In this document: positions 1 through 6,707 of the stretch, piece after piece
How positions within the stretch are numbered: the first letter of the stretch is position 1
How the letters are laid out: every line of letters begins with the position of its first letter
Assembly: GCA_030040415.1 (NCBI GenBank)
Contig: JASHTT010000293.1
Coordinates: forward strand, 1 to 15,659
DNA length: 15,659 nucleotides
Direction of reading: 5' to 3'
Origin: Streptosporangiaceae bacterium
GTDB lineage: Bacteria > Actinomycetota > Actinomycetes > Streptosporangiales > Streptosporangiaceae
Position numbers and translations under genes: made by a program
The notes under the pieces: generated by a model
What the model was told of the DNA's origin: nothing
What the model saw: the letters and a program-made list of their open reading frames with translations, nothing else
Database searches by the model: none

Positions 1-1272
1 CGCGAGCACCGCGACGTCAGGATGGGCTCGTCCGTCCGGGGTGCCATCGACCTCGTGCTGCTCATCGAGGGCCTGCGCCGGATTCGCGCCGAGGAGCCAG
101 CATCCAGGGCCACCGCCAGGGATGGCGCATACGCCGCGCTGTCCGGGCGGATCAGGATCGCCGACGGCTGCGACCGGAGTCCGGAATCAGTGCTCGACGA
201 GCTGCTCGATGAGCTATGGCCGGCATTCCCGGCGCATCCCGTCGCCCCGGAACCGGATCCACCCGACGCCTCGCAGGACGGCCAGGGAAAAGCTGATGGC
301 CTGCGTCCGGGCGCAGGCGATCAATACGGGGCCGGTTCGCGCTCAAGCCTGCGCCGGGATCGCGGCCGCGGCCCCTCCCGGCGGACCCTCAGCCGCGCAG
401 ACCTCGCAGCCCGGCATGAGTCGTTCGGCGACGTCTCGGCCGAGCCAGGCGCGCTGGACACGGCGGCCGTAGCGGACCTGCTGGCCACGGACCCAGACGC
501 GGCTGCGATGCTGCTGGCTGACCTGGCCAGGGCCGCCGACGCCGAACTGCGCGCCGCGGCGCGACGGCTGGCTGCCCGCGTGTTCGTCCAGCTCGGCTCC
601 GCGGGGCGGCAGCGAGTCCGCGGCGTCCGGCGGCTGGGTACTGGACGCCTCGATGGCGACCTCGACATAGAGCTGACAGTCGACCGGTACTCCGGCCCGT
701 GGCCGCCGCCGCCCGACCAGCTCGTCACCAGGGCCTGGCATGCACGCCGCCAGGCAGTGTGCCTGCTCGTGGACGCCAGCGGCTCCATGTCGGGCCTGGC
801 GCTCGCGACCGCCGCGGTAGCCGCGGCGGCGGTCGTGCTGACGGCCAGCCAGCAACTCGATGCGAGCGTTGCAGCCTTTGGCGCCGCGACCACCGTGCTG
901 CAGCCGCTGGGCGGCCGGCGCGCCCCAGACGAGCTTGTCGGCGAGCTGCTCGGCCTGCGCGGGCACGGGCTCACCGACATCGAAGCGGCGCTGCGCACCG
1001 CTGCCGCTCAGCTCGCGGCCGGCCCGGCAATCAGCCGGCGGGTAGTGCTGCTGTCCGACTGCCAGCGCACCGCGGGACGCGACCCCGCCGAGGCACTCGC
1101 GGGCATCGACAGGCTGGACATCATCGTGCCTGCGCCCGCGGGCCGCATGCCGGACCCGGGCTCGCTCACTGAGGCGCACCGCCTGGCCAGGATCGGCCGC
1201 GGTGTCAGCCAGCAGGTCGGGACGCTCGCTGACTTGCCCGTCGCGCTCAGCAGCGTGCTGTCCGGCGACTAG
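1..1272 (+). CDS. VWA-domain protein, 3' part of a probable MoxR/Mg-chelatase-like ATPase-VWA fusion (5' partial)
   Basis: The frame is open from base 1, with codons in phase before the first ATG at 22, so the gene probably begins upstream. The first residues (RMGSSVRGAIDLVLLIEGL) resemble the C-terminal lid region that follows AAA+ cores of MoxR/Mg-chelatase type, not a protein start. Numbered from the ATG at 22 there are a basic, low-complexity linker (about 75-125) and a C-terminal von Willebrand A domain (about 240-416). That domain carries the metal-site motif DASGS (D251, S253, S255), a candidate T318 in GLTDIEAAL and D346 in LLSDC. VWA domains bind a divalent metal and partner proteins; with MoxR-like ATPases they act in protein or cofactor maturation. 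The partner here is unknown. Its stop lies in a hairpin shared with the convergent next gene. The VWA call is firm; the fusion to an ATPase is inferred. Confidence 0.85.
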   Translation, partial: REHRDVRMGSSVRGAIDLVLLIEGLRRIRAEEPASRATARDGAYAALSGRIRIADGCDRSPESVLDELLDELWPAFPAHPVAPEPDPPDASQDGQGKADGLRPGAGDQYGAGSRSSLRRDRGRGPSRRTLSRADLAARHESFGDVSAEPGALDTAAVADLLATDPDAAAMLLADLARAADAELRAAARRLAARVFVQLGSAGRQRVRGVRRLGTGRLDGDLDIELTVDRYSGPWPPPPDQLVTRAWHARRQAVCLLVDASGSMSGLALATAAVAAAAVVLTASQQLDASVAAFGAATTVLQPLGGRRAPDELVGELLGLRGHGLTDIEAALRTAAAQLAAGPAISRRVVLLSDCQRTAGRDPAEALAGIDRLDIIVPAPAGRMPDPGSLTEAHRLARIGRGVSQQVGTLADLPVALSSVLSGD

Positions 1273-1294
1273 CGCACGCGTGCTATGCGCTAGT
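1268..1294. terminator. Bidirectional hairpin between convergent genes
   Basis: A perfect 9-bp inverted repeat (ACTAGCGCA at 1268-1276, TGCGCTAGT at 1286-1294, 9-nt loop) spans the tail-to-tail junction. It contains the stop of the VWA gene in its left arm and the stop of the DUF1330 gene in its loop. There is no T-run, which is common for actinobacterial terminators. A further TAGCGCA at 1295-1301 can pair with 1286-1292 instead. The structure is seen; terminator function is inferred from position. Confidence 0.5.
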
Positions 1295-1582
1295 TAGCGC
1301 ACCGGCAACCAGGATGATGTTGCCGTCGGAGGCGCTCTTCCTGATCGCCATCGCGCCGGCATAGGCCTCCGAGTCGTACCACCGCCGAGCCTCGTCGATT
1401 GTGGGGAACTCGATCACCACGAGCCGGTGCGGCTGCCAGTCGCCCTCCAGCACCTCGTGCTCACCACCGCGGACGAGGAATCGGCCGCCGAAAGACCCGA
1501 GCGTTTCGTCCACGAGCGGCGGATACGGCCGGTAAGCCTCAGCGTCGTGCACGTCGATGTCGGCGATGACGTAGGCGGGCAT
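1283..1582 (-). CDS. DUF1330 family protein (99 aa)
   Basis: This is a short cytoplasmic protein of the DUF1330 family, which has a ferredoxin-like dimeric alpha/beta-barrel fold. It begins MPAYVIADIDVHD and carries the family pattern: Y-x-x-Y near the start (AYRPYPPLV), GG-x-F-L-V-RGG around 32-40, VVIEFP at 55-60 and a conserved W-Y-x-S-x-x-Y segment at 68-74. The length of 99 aa is normal for the family, whose biochemical role is not established. The frame stays open further upstream to about 1888, but the family N-terminus and a GGAGG a few bases before the ATG at 1582 fix the start. It is convergent with the VWA gene and divergent from the acidic protein gene. It has no obvious functional tie to its neighbours. 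Confidence 0.88.
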   Translation of the reverse strand: MPAYVIADIDVHDAEAYRPYPPLVDETLGSFGGRFLVRGGEHEVLEGDWQPHRLVVIEFPTIDEARRWYDSEAYAGAMAIRKSASDGNIILVAGALTSA

Positions 1583-1691
1583 CTCCGTCCTCCATCCATC
1601 CGGGGCCTCGCGGGCGGGGGCGGCGGCCGCCCGCCCGGCGCGGAGCGTTAGCGTGCTATGTAACCAGATACGCCCGCCCGCTGGAGGAGCG
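1583..1691. promoter_or_regulatory. Divergent intergenic region with a GC-only hairpin
   Basis: These 109 bases separate the DUF1330 gene (-) and the acidic protein gene (+), so promoters for both should lie here. I could not find convincing -35/-10 pairs. An 8-bp all-GC inverted repeat (GCGGGCGG at 1610-1617, CCGCCCGC at 1627-1634, 9-nt loop) sits 28-52 bases upstream of the DUF1330 start. It could affect that gene's promoter or leader, or be a product of base composition. Ribosome binding sites lie at both edges, including GGAGGAG at 1683-1689. Confidence 0.35.
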
Positions 1692-2003
1692 ATGACAGAG
1701 CCAGACACCGGCCAGCCGGCCGAGCGCTTCCGCCGTGATCCTCGCGAGCATGGCGGAATCCCGCAGCACATCGACGACGACAAGCTCGAGCGGCTGACCG
1801 AGGAAGAACGGGTAGCCGCCGGCATAGCGCCCTTCGACCCCGACGAGGTGCCGCCAGCGACCGACACGCCATCCCGCTTCGACGTCACGCAGACCGACGA
1901 GTACCAGGAAGCGCGAGCGGAGATCCGGCGCGAGTTCGACGAGGACGAACTCGAGATCGAGAACGAGCGGCCGGGATTCCCGCCGACGCGCTACGACCGG
2001 TGA
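1692..2003 (+). CDS. Small acidic protein of unknown function (103 aa)
   Basis: I do not recognise a family. The protein is highly charged: 30 of 103 residues are Asp or Glu. It has no membrane segment, signal peptide or cysteine. Its middle (DDDKLERLTEEERVAAG, about 28-44) and C-terminal half (TQTDEYQEARAEIRREFDE) look helical and soluble, with proline-rich stretches between. I chose the ATG at 1692 because GGAGGAG lies at 1683-1689, although an in-frame GTG exists at 1653. The 3' end overlaps the tail of the convergent GH9 gene by 13 bases. The start signal and biased composition support a real gene. No function can be assigned. Confidence 0.7.
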   Translation: MTEPDTGQPAERFRRDPREHGGIPQHIDDDKLERLTEEERVAAGIAPFDPDEVPPATDTPSRFDVTQTDEYQEARAEIRREFDEDELEIENERPGFPPTRYDR

Positions 2004-3973
2004 GCGCCTCCCTGGGGCTGCGCAGCGGCTAGCGCGAACGCCAGCAGCGAGTTAGCGGTGTAGTCGTCGGCCGGCTCGACCGACGGCCAGCTGACCACGT
2101 TGTCCTCGTAACCGGCGGCCTTGGTGTCGAATGGCTTGAAGTGGCCAGCGCTGCAGGCACGCATCCCGCTGACCGTACCGAGGCCGATGAAGTTCGACGG
2201 ACTGCTCGGGCCGTCGGTAGTCGCGCCCAGCTGGATGTTGCCCTTCCCGGTCAGCGAGCCTGCCAGGTTCGCGATCTCGCTCTGCATGCAGTGCGGGTAC
2301 GTGGTTCCGGCACCGACGGTGAACGAGCTGCCCCAGCCGTTGGCGCCGAGCGCGAAGTTCAGCTGCTGCTGAGCGAACGCGGCGTATGCATCGGACCCGC
2401 CGTAGTGCTGGTACAGCGCGTTGGTGATGAACAGGCCGAAGGCGTGCGGCGTGGCGTCGGCCGGCCCGAGGTCCGTGCCGAGCTCGAAGGGGTCGCCCTT
2501 GGCCCACTCCTCGCCAAGCCGGAGCTGGGCGGCCATGTCCTTGAGCAGTGAGCTTGGCGCTATGACCGGCCTGGCGTGCGGGCCGAGCGTGCCGTGGGCG
2601 CCGATCATGGCCTGCATCAGCTCAGCCTCGCCGAGCGCGCCGTTGTCGTACAGGTTCAGCGTGTCGCCGCCGACCGGATGTCCCTGCGCGATGTACGCCC
2701 TGGCCCAGTGCGCGGCCGTGTTCAGGTCCGCGCGTAGCTGCGCCGGCGGCAGCCGCAGCGCCTCGTCGGCCAGGGCCATCTCGGCGGCACCCCAGAGCAT
2801 GTCGCTCTTCCACTCGGTGCCGGGGTAGTAGTCGTAGGGAAAGGTCGTGATGATCCGGCCGACCTTGGTGGTCTTGGCCATCGCGTAGATGCCGCGGGCC
2901 AGCGCCAGCAGGTGCTCGGCTTCCGGCCTGTTGGTCCGCGCGTCGAGCTGCGCGGCCAGCGCGAAGTCGGCGGCGAACCGGCCGGCGAACTCGGGGCTGA
3001 TCTTCTTGCCCGGCGGCGCTGCCTCGAACACCGGGCGGTACTTCACGTAGTACGCGGTCGGGCCGGGGTTGCCGCCCTTCTTGACGTCCATCCGGTCTTC
3101 GGCCTGCGGCAGGAACCAGAAGTTGTAGTCACCCTGGATCGTGTTGCTCGCGTTCCCGTTGCCGATGCCGACCTGGATGTAGAGCACCTTCTTCTTCGGG
3201 TGCCACAGCTCCTCCAGCCACTTCAGGCCGTAGGTCGCCTCGGGCAGCAGCGTGCTGTACTGGCCGGGAAAGTCCCTGGCGGCCATCAGCATCAGGCCGT
3301 CAGCGTAGCTGGCGGTGTACGCGAACTTCTCGTAACCGCCGCCCGCGTCGAACCAGCCGCCGGCCACGTTCACCGGGCCGCCGATCTTGTGCAGCTTGCC
3401 GAGCAGGTTGTCGTTGCTGTCGTAGCGGGGGTCGGCGTAGACGTCAGCGTGCTCGTCGGTCAGGTTGGCCGGCTCCCGGTCCAGGACCGAGTGCACGACG
3501 TCCGGGCCGTCGCGCTCGGACGTGAAGTACCGGACCGCGTTCGTGACGAGCTGGTGGTACATCGACCCCGGAGCGCCGATGCGGAACAGCGGGGATCCCG
3601 CCTTGCTGCCATCGGCGATCACCGTGATCTGGTAAGTCCCGGGGACCTTGATCTGGGTGAAATGCAACGCGTATACGGCGCGGTACCGCGAGTTCCAGCT
3701 GCCCACGTAATCCCGTGATTCGCTGGAGAACGACACGCTGCAGGTGGTGCAGGTCAGCTCGAATGCCACCGCGGAAACCTTGGCCGGGAGCATGGCGAAG
3801 GCGACCTTGCTGGCGTCGGTCGCGTAGCCGACCTGGTTGACCCGGGCCTCGATGGGCACGGCTGCGGACGCCCGCGTTGAGGGCGCCGCACTGGCCGCCG
3901 CCCCGCTCGCTGCGACCGCAGCGATGATCGCCACGGCGCCGGTAACGCTCAATGCCCGGTAGCTGAATCGCAC
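1991..3973 (-). CDS. Secreted glycoside hydrolase family 9 (cellulase-like), atypical active site
   Basis: The start is taken as the GTG at 3973 (660 aa), because GGAGGG lies 7 bases before it and a signal peptide follows (residues 1-29, cleavage near ASA-AP). An in-frame ATG at 4039 would put 22 unrelated residues before the signal. After the signal comes an Ig-like CelD_N domain (about 40-135, starting ARVNQVGY, with a CxxC pair at C75/C78). An (alpha/alpha)6 GH9 catalytic domain runs from about 140 to 655. GH9 enzymes hydrolyse beta-1,4-glucans by inversion. The DAGD motif, whose second Asp is the catalytic base in characterised members, reads DAGG here (209-212). The likely catalytic-acid Glu is E633 in SVEPADDY. 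It may be active on another glucan, use a different base, or be inactive. No cellulose-binding module is present. Confidence 0.88.
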   Translation of the reverse strand: MRFSYRALSVTGAVAIIAAVAASGAAASAAPSTRASAAVPIEARVNQVGYATDASKVAFAMLPAKVSAVAFELTCTTCSVSFSSESRDYVGSWNSRYRAVYALHFTQIKVPGTYQITVIADGSKAGSPLFRIGAPGSMYHQLVTNAVRYFTSERDGPDVVHSVLDREPANLTDEHADVYADPRYDSNDNLLGKLHKIGGPVNVAGGWFDAGGGYEKFAYTASYADGLMLMAARDFPGQYSTLLPEATYGLKWLEELWHPKKKVLYIQVGIGNGNASNTIQGDYNFWFLPQAEDRMDVKKGGNPGPTAYYVKYRPVFEAAPPGKKISPEFAGRFAADFALAAQLDARTNRPEAEHLLALARGIYAMAKTTKVGRIITTFPYDYYPGTEWKSDMLWGAAEMALADEALRLPPAQLRADLNTAAHWARAYIAQGHPVGGDTLNLYDNGALGEAELMQAMIGAHGTLGPHARPVIAPSSLLKDMAAQLRLGEEWAKGDPFELGTDLGPADATPHAFGLFITNALYQHYGGSDAYAAFAQQQLNFALGANGWGSSFTVGAGTTYPHCMQSEIANLAGSLTGKGNIQLGATTDGPSSPSNFIGLGTVSGMRACSAGHFKPFDTKAAGYEDNVVSWPSVEPADDYTANSLLAFALAAAQPQGGAHRS

Positions 3974-4011
3974 GTTCCGGCCCTCCGCGGTCGCTGACCT
4001 GAGACCGCATG

Positions 4012-4017
4012 AGCATA
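4012..4017 (-). promoter_or_regulatory. Possible -10 element for the GH9 gene
   Basis: On the minus strand TATGCT matches the sigma70 -10 consensus at 4 of 6 positions and would place the transcript start about 32 bases before the GTG at 3973. Only a poor -35 match (TGTGCA, 3 of 6) lies 17 bases upstream, so the call is weak. It lies between the terminator hairpin at 4051-4090 and the gene, consistent with separate transcription. Confidence 0.25.
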
Positions 4018-4050
4018 AGGTCTGCGGGCCGGTCTGCACAGCCCCTATCC

Positions 4051-4090
4051 CCGGCCCGCTGACCCGATTTGCCGTCGGTCAGCGGGCCGG
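4051..4090 (-). terminator. Strong 14-bp stem-loop terminator after the secreted protein gene
   Basis: CCGGCCCGCTGACC at 4051-4064 and GGTCAGCGGGCCGG at 4077-4090 form a perfect 14-bp stem with a 12-nt loop. It begins 9 bases past the stop of the gene at 4099-5106. No T-tract follows on the minus strand, as in many high-GC intrinsic terminators. It separates transcription of that gene from the GH9 gene. This is the strongest inverted repeat I found in the window. Confidence 0.8.
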
Positions 4091-4098
4091 AGTAGCGG

Positions 4099-5106
4099 TC
4101 AGCCCGCCAGCCTGACCAGGTAGGCGTTGCCGCTCACGTCGGTGAGCACGGCCGGCGCTCCGCCCGTCAGCAGCGTGTAAGCGTCCGGCACCGACACCGA
4201 GCCGGTCACCTTGCCGGTCGACGAGCTGACCACGCCGACCGAGGCCTTCGAGCAGCTAGCAGTGCTGCACTGCAGGATCAGCAGGCCCGCGCTGGAGTCA
4301 GCGATATCCCTCGAATTGTTCGAGACGCGCGCGGACGTGGCCGAGCCCAGCGTCGCGCTGAAGCTGTTGATGTAGAAATTGCCGTTGGTGTGCGGGGCCA
4401 GCACGTCGACCCTGCCGCCGGCGAGCGCGAGCGGCCAGTCGACGTAGCTGCTGCTCACCTGGGTGTTCTTGCCACCCGGCGTGCTCAGCACCAGGTAGTT
4501 CTTCTGGCTCGAGTTCGTGATCTCGTAGTAGAGGCCGGACGAGTTCGCTGACATGTCGGCTGGATACGCAAAGTTGCTGACGACGCTGACCTTGTTCGTC
4601 TTGGTGTTGATCTTGCTCAGGGTCGCGAACTCGAAGCCGCTCTGATCGGTGGACCAGTCGGTCCAGGACCAGACGGTGGTGCCGACGACCAAAAGTCCCG
4701 CCGAGGTGAACGGCCTCTTGACCGGGTTGCTGGGCAGCGTCCAGTGCGCTATCTCGTCGTCGGCCTGGTACTCGGCGACGGTCGCGCCGGTCTGTATGTA
4801 CGTGATACCGGTGGCTGGGGCCGCCAGTGCCAGGATCGGGCTACTGAACGTGAAGAGCGGGCCCTCCTTGGTATTGCCCTCGACGGCGTAGAGATTCTTG
4901 CCCTCGGCGAACAGGACGTCGGTACCCGCCTCGGTGATGGCAGTGATCGAACTGGCCTTGCCCAGCTCGACGGCCTTGCCGCTGGTCTTCAAGGCAGGCC
5001 CGGGCGCGTGCGTGGCTGCCAGCGCGGTCGGCGCGATCGCTAGCGTCGCCGCGACCGCGACTGCCGCCGACCCAATGCCCCAGCGCATCCCAAAAGGAAT
5101 AGACAA
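4099..5106 (-). CDS. Secreted protein of unknown function, possibly beta-propeller-like (335 aa)
   Basis: I recognise no named family. The preferred start is the TTG at 5106, because GGGGAG lies 7 bases before it. The ATG at 5088, six codons in, keeps the same signal peptide but has a poor ribosome site. Residues 1-30 are a Sec signal peptide with cleavage after ALA. The mature part is rich in Ser, Thr, Asn and Gly. It is made of short repeated strands with patterns such as D-x-L-F-A-E-G-x-N-L-Y and G-L-L-V-V-G-T-T-V-W, and a C-terminal GNAYLVRLAG, suggesting a beta-propeller. Two cysteines near the end (LQCSTASC) could form a disulphide. It lies upstream of the GH9 gene but is separated by a terminator. 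A shared extracellular role is possible but unproven. Confidence 0.75.
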   Translation of the reverse strand: MSIPFGMRWGIGSAAVAVAATLAIAPTALAATHAPGPALKTSGKAVELGKASSITAITEAGTDVLFAEGKNLYAVEGNTKEGPLFTFSSPILALAAPATGITYIQTGATVAEYQADDEIAHWTLPSNPVKRPFTSAGLLVVGTTVWSWTDWSTDQSGFEFATLSKINTKTNKVSVVSNFAYPADMSANSSGLYYEITNSSQKNYLVLSTPGGKNTQVSSSYVDWPLALAGGRVDVLAPHTNGNFYINSFSATLGSATSARVSNNSRDIADSSAGLLILQCSTASCSKASVGVVSSSTGKVTGSVSVPDAYTLLTGGAPAVLTDVSGNAYLVRLAG

Positions 5107-5190
5107 ACCGGTGCTCCCCTCCGGATCACGAATGGCCGCCACGCCCCGCTCGGCCTGGGCGGTCCCCCTTCTCGGGAGGATCCTATGCAG

Positions 5191-5223
5191 GCGGCCGAAT
5201 GCCGCGCTAGAGCTATCAATAGC
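5191..5223 (-). terminator. Tandem small hairpins downstream of the aldolase gene
   Basis: In the 124-base gap after the aldolase stop there are two small inverted repeats: GCTAT/ATAGC with a 2-nt centre (5212-5223) and GCGGC/GCCGC with a 5-nt loop (5191-5205). They may terminate the aldolase transcript. The first could instead be an operator for the secreted protein gene downstream. Both are short, so confidence is low. The rest of 5107-5230 holds the leader of that gene and its ribosome site. Confidence 0.3.
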
Positions 5224-5230
5224 AAGCGGG

Positions 5231-5902
5231 TCAGTCCGGATCGGCCCGCTCGCCATATCGGATCCTGCCGATCTCGGCGGCTACCTCGTCGAGTTCCGCC
5301 TGCGACAGGGTCCTCGGCTCGCCGTAGCCGCGCGCCAGCCGGTACACGCGGGCAAGCCATTCAAGCAGCAGCGCGCGCTCGTAGGCCTGCGCCAGGGTGG
5401 CGCCGTAACAGACCGCGCCGTGGTTGCCCAGGATCACCGCGGTGCGATCCTGCAGCGCGGCCACCGCCGCCGCCGCAAGTCCGGCCGAGCCAAATCGCCG
5501 GTAGGGCGCGACCCGGACTGGCCCGCCGAGAGCGGTGATCGCATAGTGCACGGCAGGCAGTTCGGTACACGCCGCCGACACCGCGACTACCTCCGCCGAA
5601 TGGGTGTGCACGACCGCCGCGGCCTTTGGGGCCGCGGCATAAACGGCTAGGTGCATCGGGGTCTCGGTGGATGGCCGCAGCGGCGCGTCGAGCAGGGTGC
5701 CATCCGGCCCGAGCACGCACACGTCGCCAGGCCGCATCTCGCGGTAATCCACGCCCGAGGGCGTGATGAGCACGTTTCCGCCGACCCGGATGCTCAGGTT
5801 GCCCGCGCTGCCCAGCACCAGGCCGTCGGCATGCAGCCGGGCCCCGTAGCTCACTAGCTCATCGCGGGCAGCCGCCAGCTGGCCCTGATCCTCGTGGTCC
5901 AC
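5231..5902 (-). CDS. Class II aldolase/adducin family protein, FucA-like (223 aa)
   Basis: This is a Zn-dependent class II aldolase of the L-fuculose-1-phosphate aldolase / L-ribulose-5-phosphate 4-epimerase superfamily. Visible motifs are the phosphate-binding loop GSAGNLS (31-37), TPSGVDY (48-53), catalytic Glu E80 in STETPMH, zinc histidines H99 and H101 in VVHTHS, and third zinc ligand H161 in GNHGAVC. The spacing matches E. coli FucA (E73, H92, H94, H155). Length is normal. It probably cleaves a ketose phosphate to DHAP (dihydroxyacetone phosphate) and an aldehyde; some members decarboxylate or epimerise. The start is GTG at 5902 with only a weak ribosome site. No sugar kinase or isomerase is nearby, so the pathway is unclear. 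It is divergent from the methyltransferase, with about 30 bases between likely starts. Confidence 0.88.
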   Translation of the reverse strand: MDHEDQGQLAAARDELVSYGARLHADGLVLGSAGNLSIRVGGNVLITPSGVDYREMRPGDVCVLGPDGTLLDAPLRPSTETPMHLAVYAAAPKAAAVVHTHSAEVVAVSAACTELPAVHYAITALGGPVRVAPYRRFGSAGLAAAAVAALQDRTAVILGNHGAVCYGATLAQAYERALLLEWLARVYRLARGYGEPRTLSQAELDEVAAEIGRIRYGERADPD

Positions 5903-5932
5903 AGCTTCCGCAGCTTAGCTACCGTAGTGACC

Positions 5933-6694
5933 GTGGCAACGCGGGCTGAGCGATCGATGTCCTTCGGCGCTGTCGCCGGTGATTACGACCGGCTCCGGCC
6001 GTCGGCCTGGCCTGACGCAGTGGACTGGCTGCTCCCCGACCGCCCGTCGCTGGTCGTCGACCTCGGCGCGGGCACCGGCCTCATGAGCCGGGCGCTGGTC
6101 GGCAAGGCCGAGCGCGTCGTCGCGGTCGAGCCAGACGACCGGATGCGCGCGGTGCTGGCGGCACGCTCGCCCGGCGTCGAGGCACTCGCGGGCCGTGGCG
6201 AGTCGATCCCGCTGCCCGACGCTTGCGCCGACGCGGTGATCGTCTCGTCCGCATGGCACTGGATGGATCCCGACGTGGCAATCCCGGAGATCGCCCGGGT
6301 GCTGCGGGACGGCGGCCGGTTCGGTGTGACCTGGAACGGCAGGGACCGCGAGGCCGGCTGGATCAGGTCCGACGTGTGGTTCCCCGAGGCTGCCAGGGAC
6401 GAGCGCGATGACGCCGACGACCGCACCCGCGGGCATCACGAGGTGACGCTCCCGGACGAGAGGTTCTTCCGCAATACCGAGACGGCAGTGTTTCGTTACA
6501 GCCGCGTCATGCCGGTGGCCGACCTGATCGACTGGCTGACCACGCACAGCCGCCTCATCACGGCTGATCCGGCAGTGATCGAGGCCGGGCGCGCCCGGGC
6601 CGCCGCCGCGATCGCCGAGCAGTTTCCCGGTGCCACCGAGGTCACCGTGCCCATGCGAGCACGGTGCTGGCGTGCAGATCGCGTTCCCCGCTAA
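5933..6694 (+). CDS. Class I SAM-dependent methyltransferase
   Basis: The protein has a Rossmann-fold methyltransferase of the Methyltransf_11 type. With the GTG at 5933 as start (253 aa), motif I is VVDLGAGTG (D43 to G49), an acidic motif II is VAVEPDDRM, and motif IV/post-I is DAVIVSSAWHWMDP. An ARVLRDGGRFGV strand follows. The C-terminal half has the VPMRARCWRA ending seen in actinobacterial relatives. The family pattern begins around SFGAVAGDYDRLRP. GTG at 5927 or 5933, or ATG at 5957, are therefore all possible; none has a clear ribosome site, and a leaderless mRNA would explain this. The acceptor is unknown. It is divergent from the aldolase and convergent with the oxidoreductase gene. 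Confidence 0.83.
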   Translation: MATRAERSMSFGAVAGDYDRLRPSAWPDAVDWLLPDRPSLVVDLGAGTGLMSRALVGKAERVVAVEPDDRMRAVLAARSPGVEALAGRGESIPLPDACADAVIVSSAWHWMDPDVAIPEIARVLRDGGRFGVTWNGRDREAGWIRSDVWFPEAARDERDDADDRTRGHHEVTLPDERFFRNTETAVFRYSRVMPVADLIDWLTTHSRLITADPAVIEAGRARAAAAIAEQFPGATEVTVPMRARCWRADRVPR

Positions 6695-6700
6695 AAGCGG
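6688..6700. terminator. Short hairpin between convergent genes
   Basis: CCGCT at 6688-6692 and AGCGG at 6696-6700 enclose a 3-nt A-rich loop over the methyltransferase stop, in the 13-base gap before the convergent oxidoreductase gene ends. A 5-bp stem is weak, so terminator function is only a suggestion. Confidence 0.25.
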
Positions 6701-6707
6701 CTCGGTC

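Noticed and set aside
807..834. Strong hairpin (9-bp stems in two registers) inside the VWA gene
   Set aside because: It falls on an Ala-rich helix coded by GCC/GCG repeats after the metal-site motif, so codon composition explains it.
2912..3718. Plus-strand open frame (268 codons) opposite the GH9 gene
   Set aside because: It shows a low-complexity Val/Gly/Arg pattern and no start signal. The GH9 coding frame on the other strand is clear.
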